DNA from: Enterobacteriaceae bacterium RIT691
Lineage (GTDB): Bacteria; Pseudomonadota; Gammaproteobacteria; Enterobacterales; Enterobacteriaceae
Direction: 5' to 3'
Assembly: GCA_009668205.1 (NCBI GenBank)
Contig: WJYM01000008.1
Span: 1 to 64,000 of the forward strand
DNA: 64,000 bases
Part shown: positions 55,426 to 64,000 of the stretch, in pieces
Position numbering within the stretch: the first letter of the stretch is position 1
Layout: each line of letters begins with the position of its first letter
Program-made: the position numbers and the translations under genes
The notes under the pieces: generated by a model
Told to the model about the DNA's origin: nothing
What the model saw: only the letters and a program-made list of their open reading frames with translations
Databases searched by the model: none

Positions 55426-56748
55426 ATGCAACCTGCTGCCACAACACTCGACAATCGCCAGGACATCGCCCCGGTCAATTCGCGTAATAAAGTCGTCATT
55501 GCGTCGCTCATTGGAACCGCCATTGAGTTCTTCGACTTTTATATTTATGCCACCGCGGCGGTTATCGTATTCCCACATATCTTCTTCCCGCAGGGCGACC
55601 CGACGGCCGCCACGCTGCAGTCTCTGGCAACGTTTGCCATCGCCTTCGTTGCGCGCCCTATCGGCTCTGCGCTGTTTGGTCACTTTGGTGACCGCATAGG
55701 CCGTAAAGTCACGCTGGTTGCGTCTTTACTGACGATGGGGATTTCTACCGTGGTGATCGGTTTGCTGCCGAGCTACGAGAGCATCGGCATTATGGCACCG
55801 CTGCTGCTGGCGCTGGCACGTTTTGGTCAGGGGCTGGGATTGGGTGGTGAGTGGGGCGGCGCGGCATTACTGGCAACAGAAAATGCCCCCGCCAAAAAAC
55901 GGGCCCTTTACGGTTCGTTCCCACAGCTTGGCGCGCCCATTGGGTTCTTCTTCGCTAACGGCACCTTCCTGCTGCTGTCATGGCTGCTGAGCGATGACCA
56001 GTTTATGCAATGGGGCTGGCGCGTGCCGTTTATCTTCTCTGCCGTGCTGGTCATTATCGGCCTGTACGTGCGCGTGTCTCTGCACGAAACGCCGGTGTTC
56101 GCGAAAGTCGCCGCGGCGAAAAAACAGGTTAAAGTACCGATGGGCACGCTGCTCAGCAAGCATCTGCGGGTGACCATCCTTGGCACCTTTATCATGCTGG
56201 CAACCTATACGCTGTTCTACATCATGACCGTTTACTCAATGACTTACAGCACCGCTGCCGTGCCGCACGGTCTGGGTCTGCCGCGTAACGAAGTCCTGTG
56301 GATGCTGATGATGGCGGTCATTGGTTTTGGTGTGATGGTGCCGATTGCGGGTCTGCTGGCGGATAAATTTGGCCGTCGTAAGAGTATGATCACCATTACT
56401 TCGCTGATTATCCTGTTCGGTCTGTTCGTCTTCCAGCCGCTGCTCGGTTCAGGAAACCCGTCGCTGATTATGGCGTATCTGCTGATTGGCCTGAGCCTGA
56501 TGGGCCTGACCTTCGGTCCGATGGGTGCCCTGCTGCCTGAACTGTTCCCGACGGAAGTACGCTATACCGGAGCGTCGTTCTCTTACAACATGTCGTCGAT
56601 TCTGGGCGCATCCGTTGCACCGTACATCGCGGCGTGGCTGACCGGGACTTATGGACTGGCGTATGTTGGCTACTATCTGGCGTCGATGGCTGCGCTGACG
56701 TTGATTGCGCTGGTATTGACGCACGAGACTCGTCATCAGTCGCTTTAA
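55426..56748 (+). CDS. yhjE: MFS metabolite transporter YhjE
   Basis: A 440-residue major facilitator with 12 predicted helices, of the metabolite:H+ symporter group. The loop 2-3 signature HFGDRIGRK is near residue 86 and a second DKFGRRK occurs after helix 8. The substrate is unknown; close family members move organic acids and osmolytes. It follows yhjD as in K-12. Confidence 0.94.
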   Translation: MQPAATTLDNRQDIAPVNSRNKVVIASLIGTAIEFFDFYIYATAAVIVFPHIFFPQGDPTAATLQSLATFAIAFVARPIGSALFGHFGDRIGRKVTLVASLLTMGISTVVIGLLPSYESIGIMAPLLLALARFGQGLGLGGEWGGAALLATENAPAKKRALYGSFPQLGAPIGFFFANGTFLLLSWLLSDDQFMQWGWRVPFIFSAVLVIIGLYVRVSLHETPVFAKVAAAKKQVKVPMGTLLSKHLRVTILGTFIMLATYTLFYIMTVYSMTYSTAAVPHGLGLPRNEVLWMLMMAVIGFGVMVPIAGLLADKFGRRKSMITITSLIILFGLFVFQPLLGSGNPSLIMAYLLIGLSLMGLTFGPMGALLPELFPTEVRYTGASFSYNMSSILGASVAPYIAAWLTGTYGLAYVGYYLASMAALTLIALVLTHETRHQSL

Positions 56749-56758
56749 GTTAGTGCCC

Positions 56759-56857
56759 TTCCCCTCACCCTAACCCTCTCCCCAAAGGGGCGAGGGAACA
56801 GTATCGAGCGCGTTTTGCTCCCTCTCCCTTTCAGGGAGAGGGCCGGGGTGAGGGTTA
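56759..56857. repeat. CCCTCACCC/GGGTGAGGG palindromic repeat, copy 3 (long form)
   Basis: A 99-base element with CCCTCACCCTAACCCTCTCCCC at the left and GGGAGAGGGCCGGGGTGAGGG at the right, as inverted ends, plus two internal hairpins. It fills the gap between the convergent yhjE and yhjG genes. Confidence 0.88.
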
Positions 56858-56859
56858 GC

Positions 56860-58902
56860 CTACTTCCGCATTTCAGACAAAATCACATGACACTGATTCG
56901 CATCGCCTTCTGACGGTGATACCAGCGCCAGAAGCGCGGCGGCAGGGGTGACCAACGCCGCCAACGCGGCGGCAACCGCACCGCGCACAATCAGCGGGCC
57001 CGGCTTCACGCCGTAATCCGGATTCTTGAACGTTCCGCGCACATACAGCGGCGATCGCAGCGTGATGATGCGGATGCCCTTGCTCTCCGGATCGATAGTC
57101 AAATTCAGCTGCTCCGAGGCAAAACTCGCCGTCCCGGTCACGTTTATCAGCGCATTTTCGGTATCAAACGCCAAAATTTGCGGCGTCGCGATACCGCTGT
57201 GAATATCCACATTCGCGGCGGCGCAGTTCACACGCACTTCATCATCACCAAAAATTTGCCCAATGATAAAGTTCCCGACATTCAGCCCGAGGATCTCCAT
57301 GAGATTGCGACTCACCACGCCGTCGTTCATCAACAGCTTCAGATTGCCGTTACTGGAGCCCAGCAGTGCGGCAACAGAGTTCCCGGTTCCCCGCAGTTGT
57401 GCATCGCCGTTGAGCTCACCCAGGGTTTTCTGCATCAGTTCGACATTGGGCATCAGCTGCTTCAGCCGCAATCGTCTCGCCTGGATATCGGCCTCCCCTT
57501 GCATCGGCTTTTTGTTTCCTGCCAGATGCAGGGTGGCGCTGATGGTGCCGTTGGCCATGCCAAACTTCAGCGGCTGCAGGCGTAAATCGCCACGTTCCAG
57601 GATAACATGGGTGCTCAAATCGCTCAGCGGCAGCGAGCTGCCATGTTCGATATGCTGCCCTTTGAAGCGCACATCCGCATCCATTACGTCCCATTTGTCG
57701 GTATCAAAACGCTCGTAAGGCAGCACTTTGCCGGCAGGCTGCGGATCTTTTTTCACCTCTGCCGTTTTGGTGCCTTTACCGGAATCGACGCCGATAAGCG
57801 GCCCTAAATCCGCCAGCCGCAGCTGCTTAGATTCCAGATCCCCTTCCAGCTTCGGCCGCGGCTTACTGACGCTGTATTTCAGTGTGCCGTGAATATCACT
57901 GTCGCCGATGCGCCCATTGAAGTTTCGATAGTTAAAGACCGAGCCTTTGTCGGTATCGATTTTCGCCACCAGATGTCCGTCGGTTTCGAACGGTGGCGTA
58001 TCTGGCAGAACAATGCCGGTTAAATCATAAAGTTGCCCAAGCGAGTCGCCGGAGAATTTGAGCCGTAAATCGACGCCGCCCATTTTCATCGGATCGTTCA
58101 CAGTGCCTTCAAACGCGACACGAGTATGGCCAGAATGGATATCCGCCTGCACCGGGAACGGCGTTCCTTCACTGCGTAGCGCGAGCATGCCGCCCATTTT
58201 CCCGGTGCCGGTCAGAGGCTGTCCGTTGTAGCGCCCTTCGGCTTTCAGGCCGAAGACATAATCCCCCGCTTTCGGGCTGTCGCCTTTGCCTTTTTCGCCG
58301 GTCACTTCACTGAAAGCCAGCGGCTTTCCTAATGGATCGACCAGGATCTCGATATTCGCCTTTGTCACTTTGTCATCGACAGCGATCCGCCCGCGATCGA
58401 ACAGGATGTTATCGAGGCGGAAAGACCAGGAGGAAGGCTGCGCGTTGGTGTGATCGCTATTGGCGGAGGCGAGCGTAAACGTCCAGTTGTTGGTTTTTTC
58501 AGACAGGCGAATGATCCGCGCATCTGGCTGCACCAGCTTCACCCAGGGCAGATAGACGGTTTTGCTCAGCAGCGCCAGCGGGGATAACGTCGCTTCGACC
58601 CTGGGCAGATGAACCATGGTGATTTCCGGGATTTCCGGCGGGTTGCCCAAAATGATGTCTTCGGCGTGGATGTGCGGCCAGGGAACCCAGCGTCGCCAAC
58701 CGGTTGCCTCAGGCTGACGCTCCCAGACCACCCCTAAATCTCCCTTAATGGCAAAGGGGCGGTTCAGTTCCGCAGAGACTTTCTGGTTAATGGTCGGCTT
58801 CAGTCGGTTCCAGTCAAACGTCGCAATAATGATCAACAGCAGGACGATGAGCAACACCAGGGTCGCAAAAATGCCGGTTACGGCTTTGGTGGTTTTAGTC
58901 AT
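56860..58902 (-). CDS. yhjG: AsmA-family protein YhjG
   Basis: A 680-residue AsmA-like protein, about the length of E. coli YhjG (686). One N-terminal membrane helix (about 8-30) is followed by a large periplasmic region and a hydrophobic Ala-rich C-terminal segment near 640-668. AsmA-like proteins are thought to move phospholipid between membranes. Function of YhjG itself is less clear. It is transcribed toward the repeat at 56759. Confidence 0.93.
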   Translation of the reverse strand: MTKTTKAVTGIFATLVLLIVLLLIIIATFDWNRLKPTINQKVSAELNRPFAIKGDLGVVWERQPEATGWRRWVPWPHIHAEDIILGNPPEIPEITMVHLPRVEATLSPLALLSKTVYLPWVKLVQPDARIIRLSEKTNNWTFTLASANSDHTNAQPSSWSFRLDNILFDRGRIAVDDKVTKANIEILVDPLGKPLAFSEVTGEKGKGDSPKAGDYVFGLKAEGRYNGQPLTGTGKMGGMLALRSEGTPFPVQADIHSGHTRVAFEGTVNDPMKMGGVDLRLKFSGDSLGQLYDLTGIVLPDTPPFETDGHLVAKIDTDKGSVFNYRNFNGRIGDSDIHGTLKYSVSKPRPKLEGDLESKQLRLADLGPLIGVDSGKGTKTAEVKKDPQPAGKVLPYERFDTDKWDVMDADVRFKGQHIEHGSSLPLSDLSTHVILERGDLRLQPLKFGMANGTISATLHLAGNKKPMQGEADIQARRLRLKQLMPNVELMQKTLGELNGDAQLRGTGNSVAALLGSSNGNLKLLMNDGVVSRNLMEILGLNVGNFIIGQIFGDDEVRVNCAAANVDIHSGIATPQILAFDTENALINVTGTASFASEQLNLTIDPESKGIRIITLRSPLYVRGTFKNPDYGVKPGPLIVRGAVAAALAALVTPAAALLALVSPSEGDANQCHVILSEMRK

Positions 58903-58969
58903 GCCACTCAGATTCCTGTTTCGCCTCTCCTTTCATGACTATAGTTGAGGCTGACAGAAAAACGGCAGA

Positions 58970-59743
58970 TCAGGCCAGATTAAGCATCACTTCTTCAAGG
59001 GTCGCCATCGGTACCGGGCGGGATAAGAAATAGCCCTGGGCCGCATGAGCCGGAGACTGCTGAACATCACGCCACTCTTCCAGCGTTTCAACTCCCTCCA
59101 CAATCACACCATGACAATAGCGGTTCATCAGTTGGATCAGCAGTTCAAATAAATTGCGCCCCTCCGGGGTTTTACGCAGCATGATGAACAGGTCGCGAGC
59201 CACTTTGATGTAGTCATAACGCACTTCACTGAGCGCCGAGAAATTGGCCATCCCGGTGCCAAAGTCATCCAGCCACAGCGGACCAAACTCGCACAGCGAG
59301 GCAAAGGAAGAGTCCTTCGGTAGGCGAATATGCTCCACCAGCTCGAAACGCAGCCACGGGATGCTCTCAATTTGCTGCATTAGTGCGGGATCCTGACGCA
59401 TCGCCAGCAGCGTAGGCCCATCGACATTCACCGACGCCAGAATGTTATGGTGAGCAAAGAAAGATTGCCTGGCCTGCAGCACGGCAAGCTGCTCTTTCAC
59501 AATATCGATGCGCTGGCGAACAGCGACTTCTGAAAAATAGCGATCGGGTGCAATGCGCTGCCCTGGATGCTCAGGGTGAGTGACTACGGTCAACACTTCT
59601 ACCGCCATCAGGCGTCCATCCGTTTTATAGATGGGCTGGTAAGTATAAGCACGCTCACACTCCAGCCAATAACGCCGCTCCTGGAGGCTTTCCAGGCCTG
59701 CATCGGGTAGGCTTAACCGCTGGATTACCTGCTTTAACTTCAT
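58970..59743 (-). CDS. pdeH: c-di-GMP phosphodiesterase PdeH (YhjH)
   Basis: A 257-residue EAL-domain protein with no membrane helix or other domain. The EAL position reads MAVEVLTVV, as in E. coli PdeH, which has a similar variant and is still active. LASVNVDGP, FELVEHIRL, LDDFGTG and IVEGVE are the other catalytic blocks. In E. coli it keeps c-di-GMP low in motile cells and is controlled with the flagellar genes. A textbook sigma-28 promoter lies upstream. Confidence 0.95.
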   Translation of the reverse strand: MKLKQVIQRLSLPDAGLESLQERRYWLECERAYTYQPIYKTDGRLMAVEVLTVVTHPEHPGQRIAPDRYFSEVAVRQRIDIVKEQLAVLQARQSFFAHHNILASVNVDGPTLLAMRQDPALMQQIESIPWLRFELVEHIRLPKDSSFASLCEFGPLWLDDFGTGMANFSALSEVRYDYIKVARDLFIMLRKTPEGRNLFELLIQLMNRYCHGVIVEGVETLEEWRDVQQSPAHAAQGYFLSRPVPMATLEEVMLNLA

Positions 59744-59790
59744 CTCAGCTTTCCTGTAAATAGGGGAATCTGTCGGAACTCGTCATTGGG

Positions 59791-59817
59791 TTATCGGCGA
59801 TGAAAGTGAGAACTTTA
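59791..59817 (-). promoter_or_regulatory. Sigma-28 (FliA) promoter of pdeH
   Basis: On the - strand TAAA (59817-59814), a 15-base spacer and GCCGATAA (59798-59791) form an exact consensus FliA promoter. It lies about 50 bases before the pdeH start. pdeH is a known class 3 flagellar gene in E. coli. Confidence 0.88.
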
Positions 59818-59889
59818 TGTTCAACGGCGGGCATTTTACGAATCTGTGTCACAGGACTCAGCGCAGAACACGCGCCAGCTCAAAGAAAT

Positions 59890-59908
59890 AATGGAACGTT
59901 GTTTTAAT
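59890..59908 (+). promoter_or_regulatory. Candidate KdgR operator of kdgK
   Basis: AATGGAACGTTGTTTTAAT matches the KdgR palindrome AATGAAACATTGTTTCATT at 15 of 19 positions, by my count. It is 70 bases upstream of kdgK, which belongs to the KdgR regulon in E. coli. Confidence 0.55.
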
Positions 59909-59977
59909 ATAGTTGACCGCACAAAATGCTCAGCGCAAACTACCGCTAATTTTTCGATTTCTTAAGGCTTGGCGACT

Positions 59978-60907
59978 ATGTCTAAAAAAATTGCCGTCAT
60001 TGGCGAATGCATGATTGAGCTGTCTGAAAAGGGCTCGCTGGTTAACCGTGGGTTTGGCGGCGATACGCTCAATACCTCTGTCTATATTGCCCGCCAGGTC
60101 CAGCAGGCAGACCTCCAGGTCAGCTATATCACGGCACTCGGCACCGACAGCTTCAGCCAGCAGATGCTCGACGCCTGGCAGAAAGAAAACGTGGATACCC
60201 GCCTGATCCAGCGTATGGCCGACCGCATGCCGGGGCTTTACTACATCGAAACCGATGACACGGGCGAGCGCACCTTCTACTACTGGCGCAACGAAGCCGC
60301 GGCAAAATTCTGGCTCGAAAGCGACCAGGCCGCCGCGATTTGTGAAGAGCTGGCCACCTTTGATTACCTCTATCTGAGCGGCATCAGCCTGGCTATCCTG
60401 AGCCCGGCCAGTCGCGATAAGCTGTTCTCACTGCTGCACGAATGCCGTGCAAACGGCGGTAAGGTGATTTTCGATAACAACTATCGACCACGCCTGTGGG
60501 CCAGCCGTGAAGAGACGCAGCAGGTGTACCAGCGGATGCTGGAATGCACGGATATCGCCTTCCTGACGCTGGACGATGAAGATGCGCTGTGGGGTGAGAA
60601 ACCTGTCGATGACGTTATTGCACGCACCCACGCCGCTGGCGTGCATGAAGTGGTGGTTAAACGCGGGGCGGAGTCCTGCCTCGTGTCTCTGGTCGGTGAA
60701 GCGCTGCAGGATGTACCTGCGGTGAAACTGCCGAAAGAGAACGTGATTGATACCACTGCCGCGGGCGATTCCTTCAGCGCAGGTTATCTGGCGGTACGCC
60801 TGACGGGCGGCGATGCGGTAGCCGCCGCGCAGCGAGGCCATCTGACGGCCAGCACGGTGATTCAGTATCGCGGTGCCATTATCCCTCGCGAAGCGATGCC
60901 TGCCTGA
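59978..60907 (+). CDS. kdgK: 2-keto-3-deoxygluconokinase
   Basis: A 309-residue PfkB-family sugar kinase, the length of E. coli KdgK. The N-terminal GECMIELSEKG and the C-terminal signature DTTAAGDSFSAGYLAV with the catalytic Asp are present. It phosphorylates 2-keto-3-deoxy-D-gluconate using ATP for the Entner-Doudoroff and hexuronate routes. ATG 59978 is preferred to a TTG 9 bases upstream. Confidence 0.96.
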   Translation: MSKKIAVIGECMIELSEKGSLVNRGFGGDTLNTSVYIARQVQQADLQVSYITALGTDSFSQQMLDAWQKENVDTRLIQRMADRMPGLYYIETDDTGERTFYYWRNEAAAKFWLESDQAAAICEELATFDYLYLSGISLAILSPASRDKLFSLLHECRANGGKVIFDNNYRPRLWASREETQQVYQRMLECTDIAFLTLDDEDALWGEKPVDDVIARTHAAGVHEVVVKRGAESCLVSLVGEALQDVPAVKLPKENVIDTTAAGDSFSAGYLAVRLTGGDAVAAAQRGHLTASTVIQYRGAIIPREAMPA

Positions 60908-60920
60908 GCATCGTTATATT

Positions 60921-61020
60921 CCCCTCACCCCGGCCCTCTCCCCAAAGGGGCGAGGGAGAAAATCAAAGACGGTGCCATCTTGTCCCCTCTCCCCTATGGG
61001 GAGAGGGTTAGGGTGAGGGG
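60921..61020. repeat. CCCTCACCC/GGGTGAGGG palindromic repeat, copy 4 (long form)
   Basis: A 100-base element starting CCCCTCACCCCGGCCCTC and ending GAGAGGGTTAGGGTGAGGGG, with two internal hairpins, between convergent kdgK and yhjJ. The middle AGAAAATCAAAGA also resembles copy 1. Confidence 0.88.
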
Positions 61021-61028
61021 TAAATCAC

Positions 61029-62522
61029 TTACTGTCCTGGTGGAATATCGGTGACATCCTGATGCGCGTCATCATTTGCCGCTGGTGCGGCTGTCGCGGA
61101 GGATGACTGCATCAGCTTGTCCCAGGTTTCCTGCAGGGCTTTCATGCTGTATTCCGGCTCGCCTTTCGGCTGCATAAGAATCAGCGCCATATCCTGTGAC
61201 AGCTGTTGGCGAAGCTCCTGATTGAGGCTCTCCACCGTCAGCGAGCTTAAGAATTCCTGACGCAATTTTTGATACTGCTCAGGGGCGATATCCACCACCT
61301 GATTTTGCAGCGAACGCATGCGCTGGCCAACCAGAAGATCGGTATTGGTGCGCGCATAGGTGGCAAACAGCTTTTGCAGTTCGAGATTTTTCTGTGCAAT
61401 CAGCGCATCAAACTCTTCTTTTGGCAGCCCTTCATCACGCACTTTCGCCAGTTCACGCGCCACCAGCTCAAGATTACTGTTGAGCTTCTCATTCGGTGAA
61501 TCGACGTTAATGGCACATTGGGCACGCTGATAAAGCACCCGACAGTCGAAGCCAAGTCCAATGTCTTTCACGTTGCTTTTACTGAGGTTCTGCTGGACGT
61601 GCCAGAACAGCGCTTCACGCGCCAGATCGGCACGCCAGTAGCGCTGCAGCGCCGAGGACTCTCGAATTGGCGACCATGGGGTATCCCACATAATGGCGAG
61701 CTTGTCCTGGGTCACGGCATTGGTCATGATGCTGACGGCAGCGGCGGGCAGCGGGGCAAGCGTAGGCAACGCGGCTGGGGTTTCACGTTTGCCTTTCATC
61801 CCACCAAAGATTTTGTTGATCTGCTCGCTCACGCTGCGGCTGTCGACATTCCCCACCACAATCAGCGTCATCGCATCCGGGGTGTACCATTTATGGTAGA
61901 AATTCGCCAACTGGGCGGCGTCAACCGGCTGCTTCAGCGGTTCTGCCGGGTCGTGCCCTAACATCGTTGAGCCTTTCAGGCGATAACGCCACCAGCCCTC
62001 TTTCGGGTCCTGCGGCCAGGTCATCACCATATTTTCGCCACTCAGCGCATGGTTGATGGCTTCTGGTGTGATCTTCATTTCACCCCCGGCATCCGCAAGC
62101 CAGGTCAGTGACTCTTTCAGCAAATCATTACGGCTAACGGGGAGGCTCAGGCTGAACAGCGTGTAGTCATAGGACACAATCGCCGGTGGCATGGGATGTT
62201 GGGGATCGATGCCCTGCTGCCACAAAGAACGGGCCTGCATGGTTTCTAAACTGCCGCTCTGCGAAAGCGCCAGACGGGGAATAAAGTGGCTATAGCCAGA
62301 CTGTTGCGAGCTCTCATTAAGGGAACCCGTATTGATTTGCAGACGAATTTCAACGCGATCGCCTGGACGCTGTGGCGTGGCTAAGACCTGCCACTGAAAA
62401 CCGTTGGCCAGAGTGCCCTGTTGCCATGCCGGGTCTGGCTGGAGCGCTTCTGCTTGCACATAGCCCGCAGTTGCCATTAACAGCATCCCGCCCGCTATGA
62501 GTCGAATTTTTGTGCCCTGCAT
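61029..62522 (-). CDS. yhjJ: M16-family peptidase-like protein YhjJ, probably inactive
   Basis: A 497-residue exported protein with signal peptide ending VQA near residue 24. It has the two-domain layout of M16 zinc peptidases. The zinc motif HxxEH is replaced by HFIPR (GYSHFIPRLALSQ near residue 82), so the metal site is lost. A binding or chaperone role in the periplasm is possible. The length and position match E. coli YhjJ (498). Confidence 0.93.
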   Translation of the reverse strand: MQGTKIRLIAGGMLLMATAGYVQAEALQPDPAWQQGTLANGFQWQVLATPQRPGDRVEIRLQINTGSLNESSQQSGYSHFIPRLALSQSGSLETMQARSLWQQGIDPQHPMPPAIVSYDYTLFSLSLPVSRNDLLKESLTWLADAGGEMKITPEAINHALSGENMVMTWPQDPKEGWWRYRLKGSTMLGHDPAEPLKQPVDAAQLANFYHKWYTPDAMTLIVVGNVDSRSVSEQINKIFGGMKGKRETPAALPTLAPLPAAAVSIMTNAVTQDKLAIMWDTPWSPIRESSALQRYWRADLAREALFWHVQQNLSKSNVKDIGLGFDCRVLYQRAQCAINVDSPNEKLNSNLELVARELAKVRDEGLPKEEFDALIAQKNLELQKLFATYARTNTDLLVGQRMRSLQNQVVDIAPEQYQKLRQEFLSSLTVESLNQELRQQLSQDMALILMQPKGEPEYSMKALQETWDKLMQSSSATAAPAANDDAHQDVTDIPPGQ

Positions 62523-62657
62523 CTGAACCCCTGAATCAACAATCCTGGTTAAAAAGACAACTCACACTCAAATGATGAGTTAAATACGTGGTTTAGACCG
62601 TGCGAAAGATGAAATGTCACACGTTCCACGAAAAATATGGTCAATTATGCGCAGGAG

Positions 62658-62683
62658 CCCGCAGTCCATCAAGGGACTACGGG
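62658..62683 (-). terminator. Hairpin downstream of dctA
   Basis: CCCGCAGTCC and GGACTACGGG form a stem with one mismatch and a short loop, 25 bases beyond the dctA stop. There is no T-run, so termination is uncertain. Confidence 0.4.
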
Positions 62684-62708
62684 CAGATTACCGAGGTAAG
62701 TCGCGGGA

Positions 62709-63998
<1,290 letters not shown>

Positions 63999-64000
63999 AT

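Overview
The window is chromosomal DNA of an Enterobacteriaceae species. The core gene order (yhhT, acpT, yhiN, pitA, uspB/uspA, rsmJ, prlC, rlmJ, gor, treF, yhjC, yhjD, yhjE, yhjG, pdeH, kdgK, yhjJ, dctA) follows the Escherichia coli K-12 map. The accessory gene content, the GC-rich coding style and the REP-type repeats fit Enterobacter, Lelliottia or Leclercia better than E. coli itself; the genus is my inference.

0-16.3 kb: yhhT, a small lipoprotein gene, then a 16-gene run on the + strand (apeC to apeR) ending with the phosphopantetheinyl transferase acpT. This is an aryl polyene (APE) type II polyketide cluster. It has two acyl carrier proteins, two complete ketosynthases plus a cysteine-less partner, a ketoreductase, two dehydratases, a thioesterase, an acyl-activating enzyme, acyl/glycosyl transferases, and a LolA-like / MMPL exporter / lipoprotein set for placing the product in the outer membrane. 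K-12 keeps only acpT here.

16.3-24 kb: the complete arnBCADTEF operon on the - strand, which adds aminoarabinose to lipid A, with a candidate PmrA box upstream. It ends tail-to-tail with the APE cluster across a palindromic repeat.

24-35.3 kb: an accessory block. It holds three related LysR-type regulators and one LuxR-type regulator in a row, an NlpC/P60 cell-wall hydrolase with a His/Lys-rich arm, an overlapping antisense gene for a 59-residue membrane protein, and a four-gene c-di-GMP signalling set (GGDEF-EAL, FecR-domain protein, OmpA-like lipoprotein, CHASE2-HD-GYP). The last set is the best candidate in the window for a little-described system.

35.5-64 kb: mostly core housekeeping and stress genes, with accessory insertions (PAP2 phosphatase, an Arg/Asp-rich secreted peptide, a serine hydrolase lipoprotein, a membrane protein with a degenerate HEPN-like motif, a GNAT, an SDR). 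Several promoters can be read directly: a sigma-32 type site before prlC, a sigma-28 type site before pdeH, sigma-S like -10 elements before uspB and treF, and a KdgR-like operator before kdgK. A family of CCCTCACCC/GGGTGAGGG palindromic repeats appears four times, always at gene 3' ends. No rRNA, tRNA, CRISPR array, transposase or prophage gene was seen.
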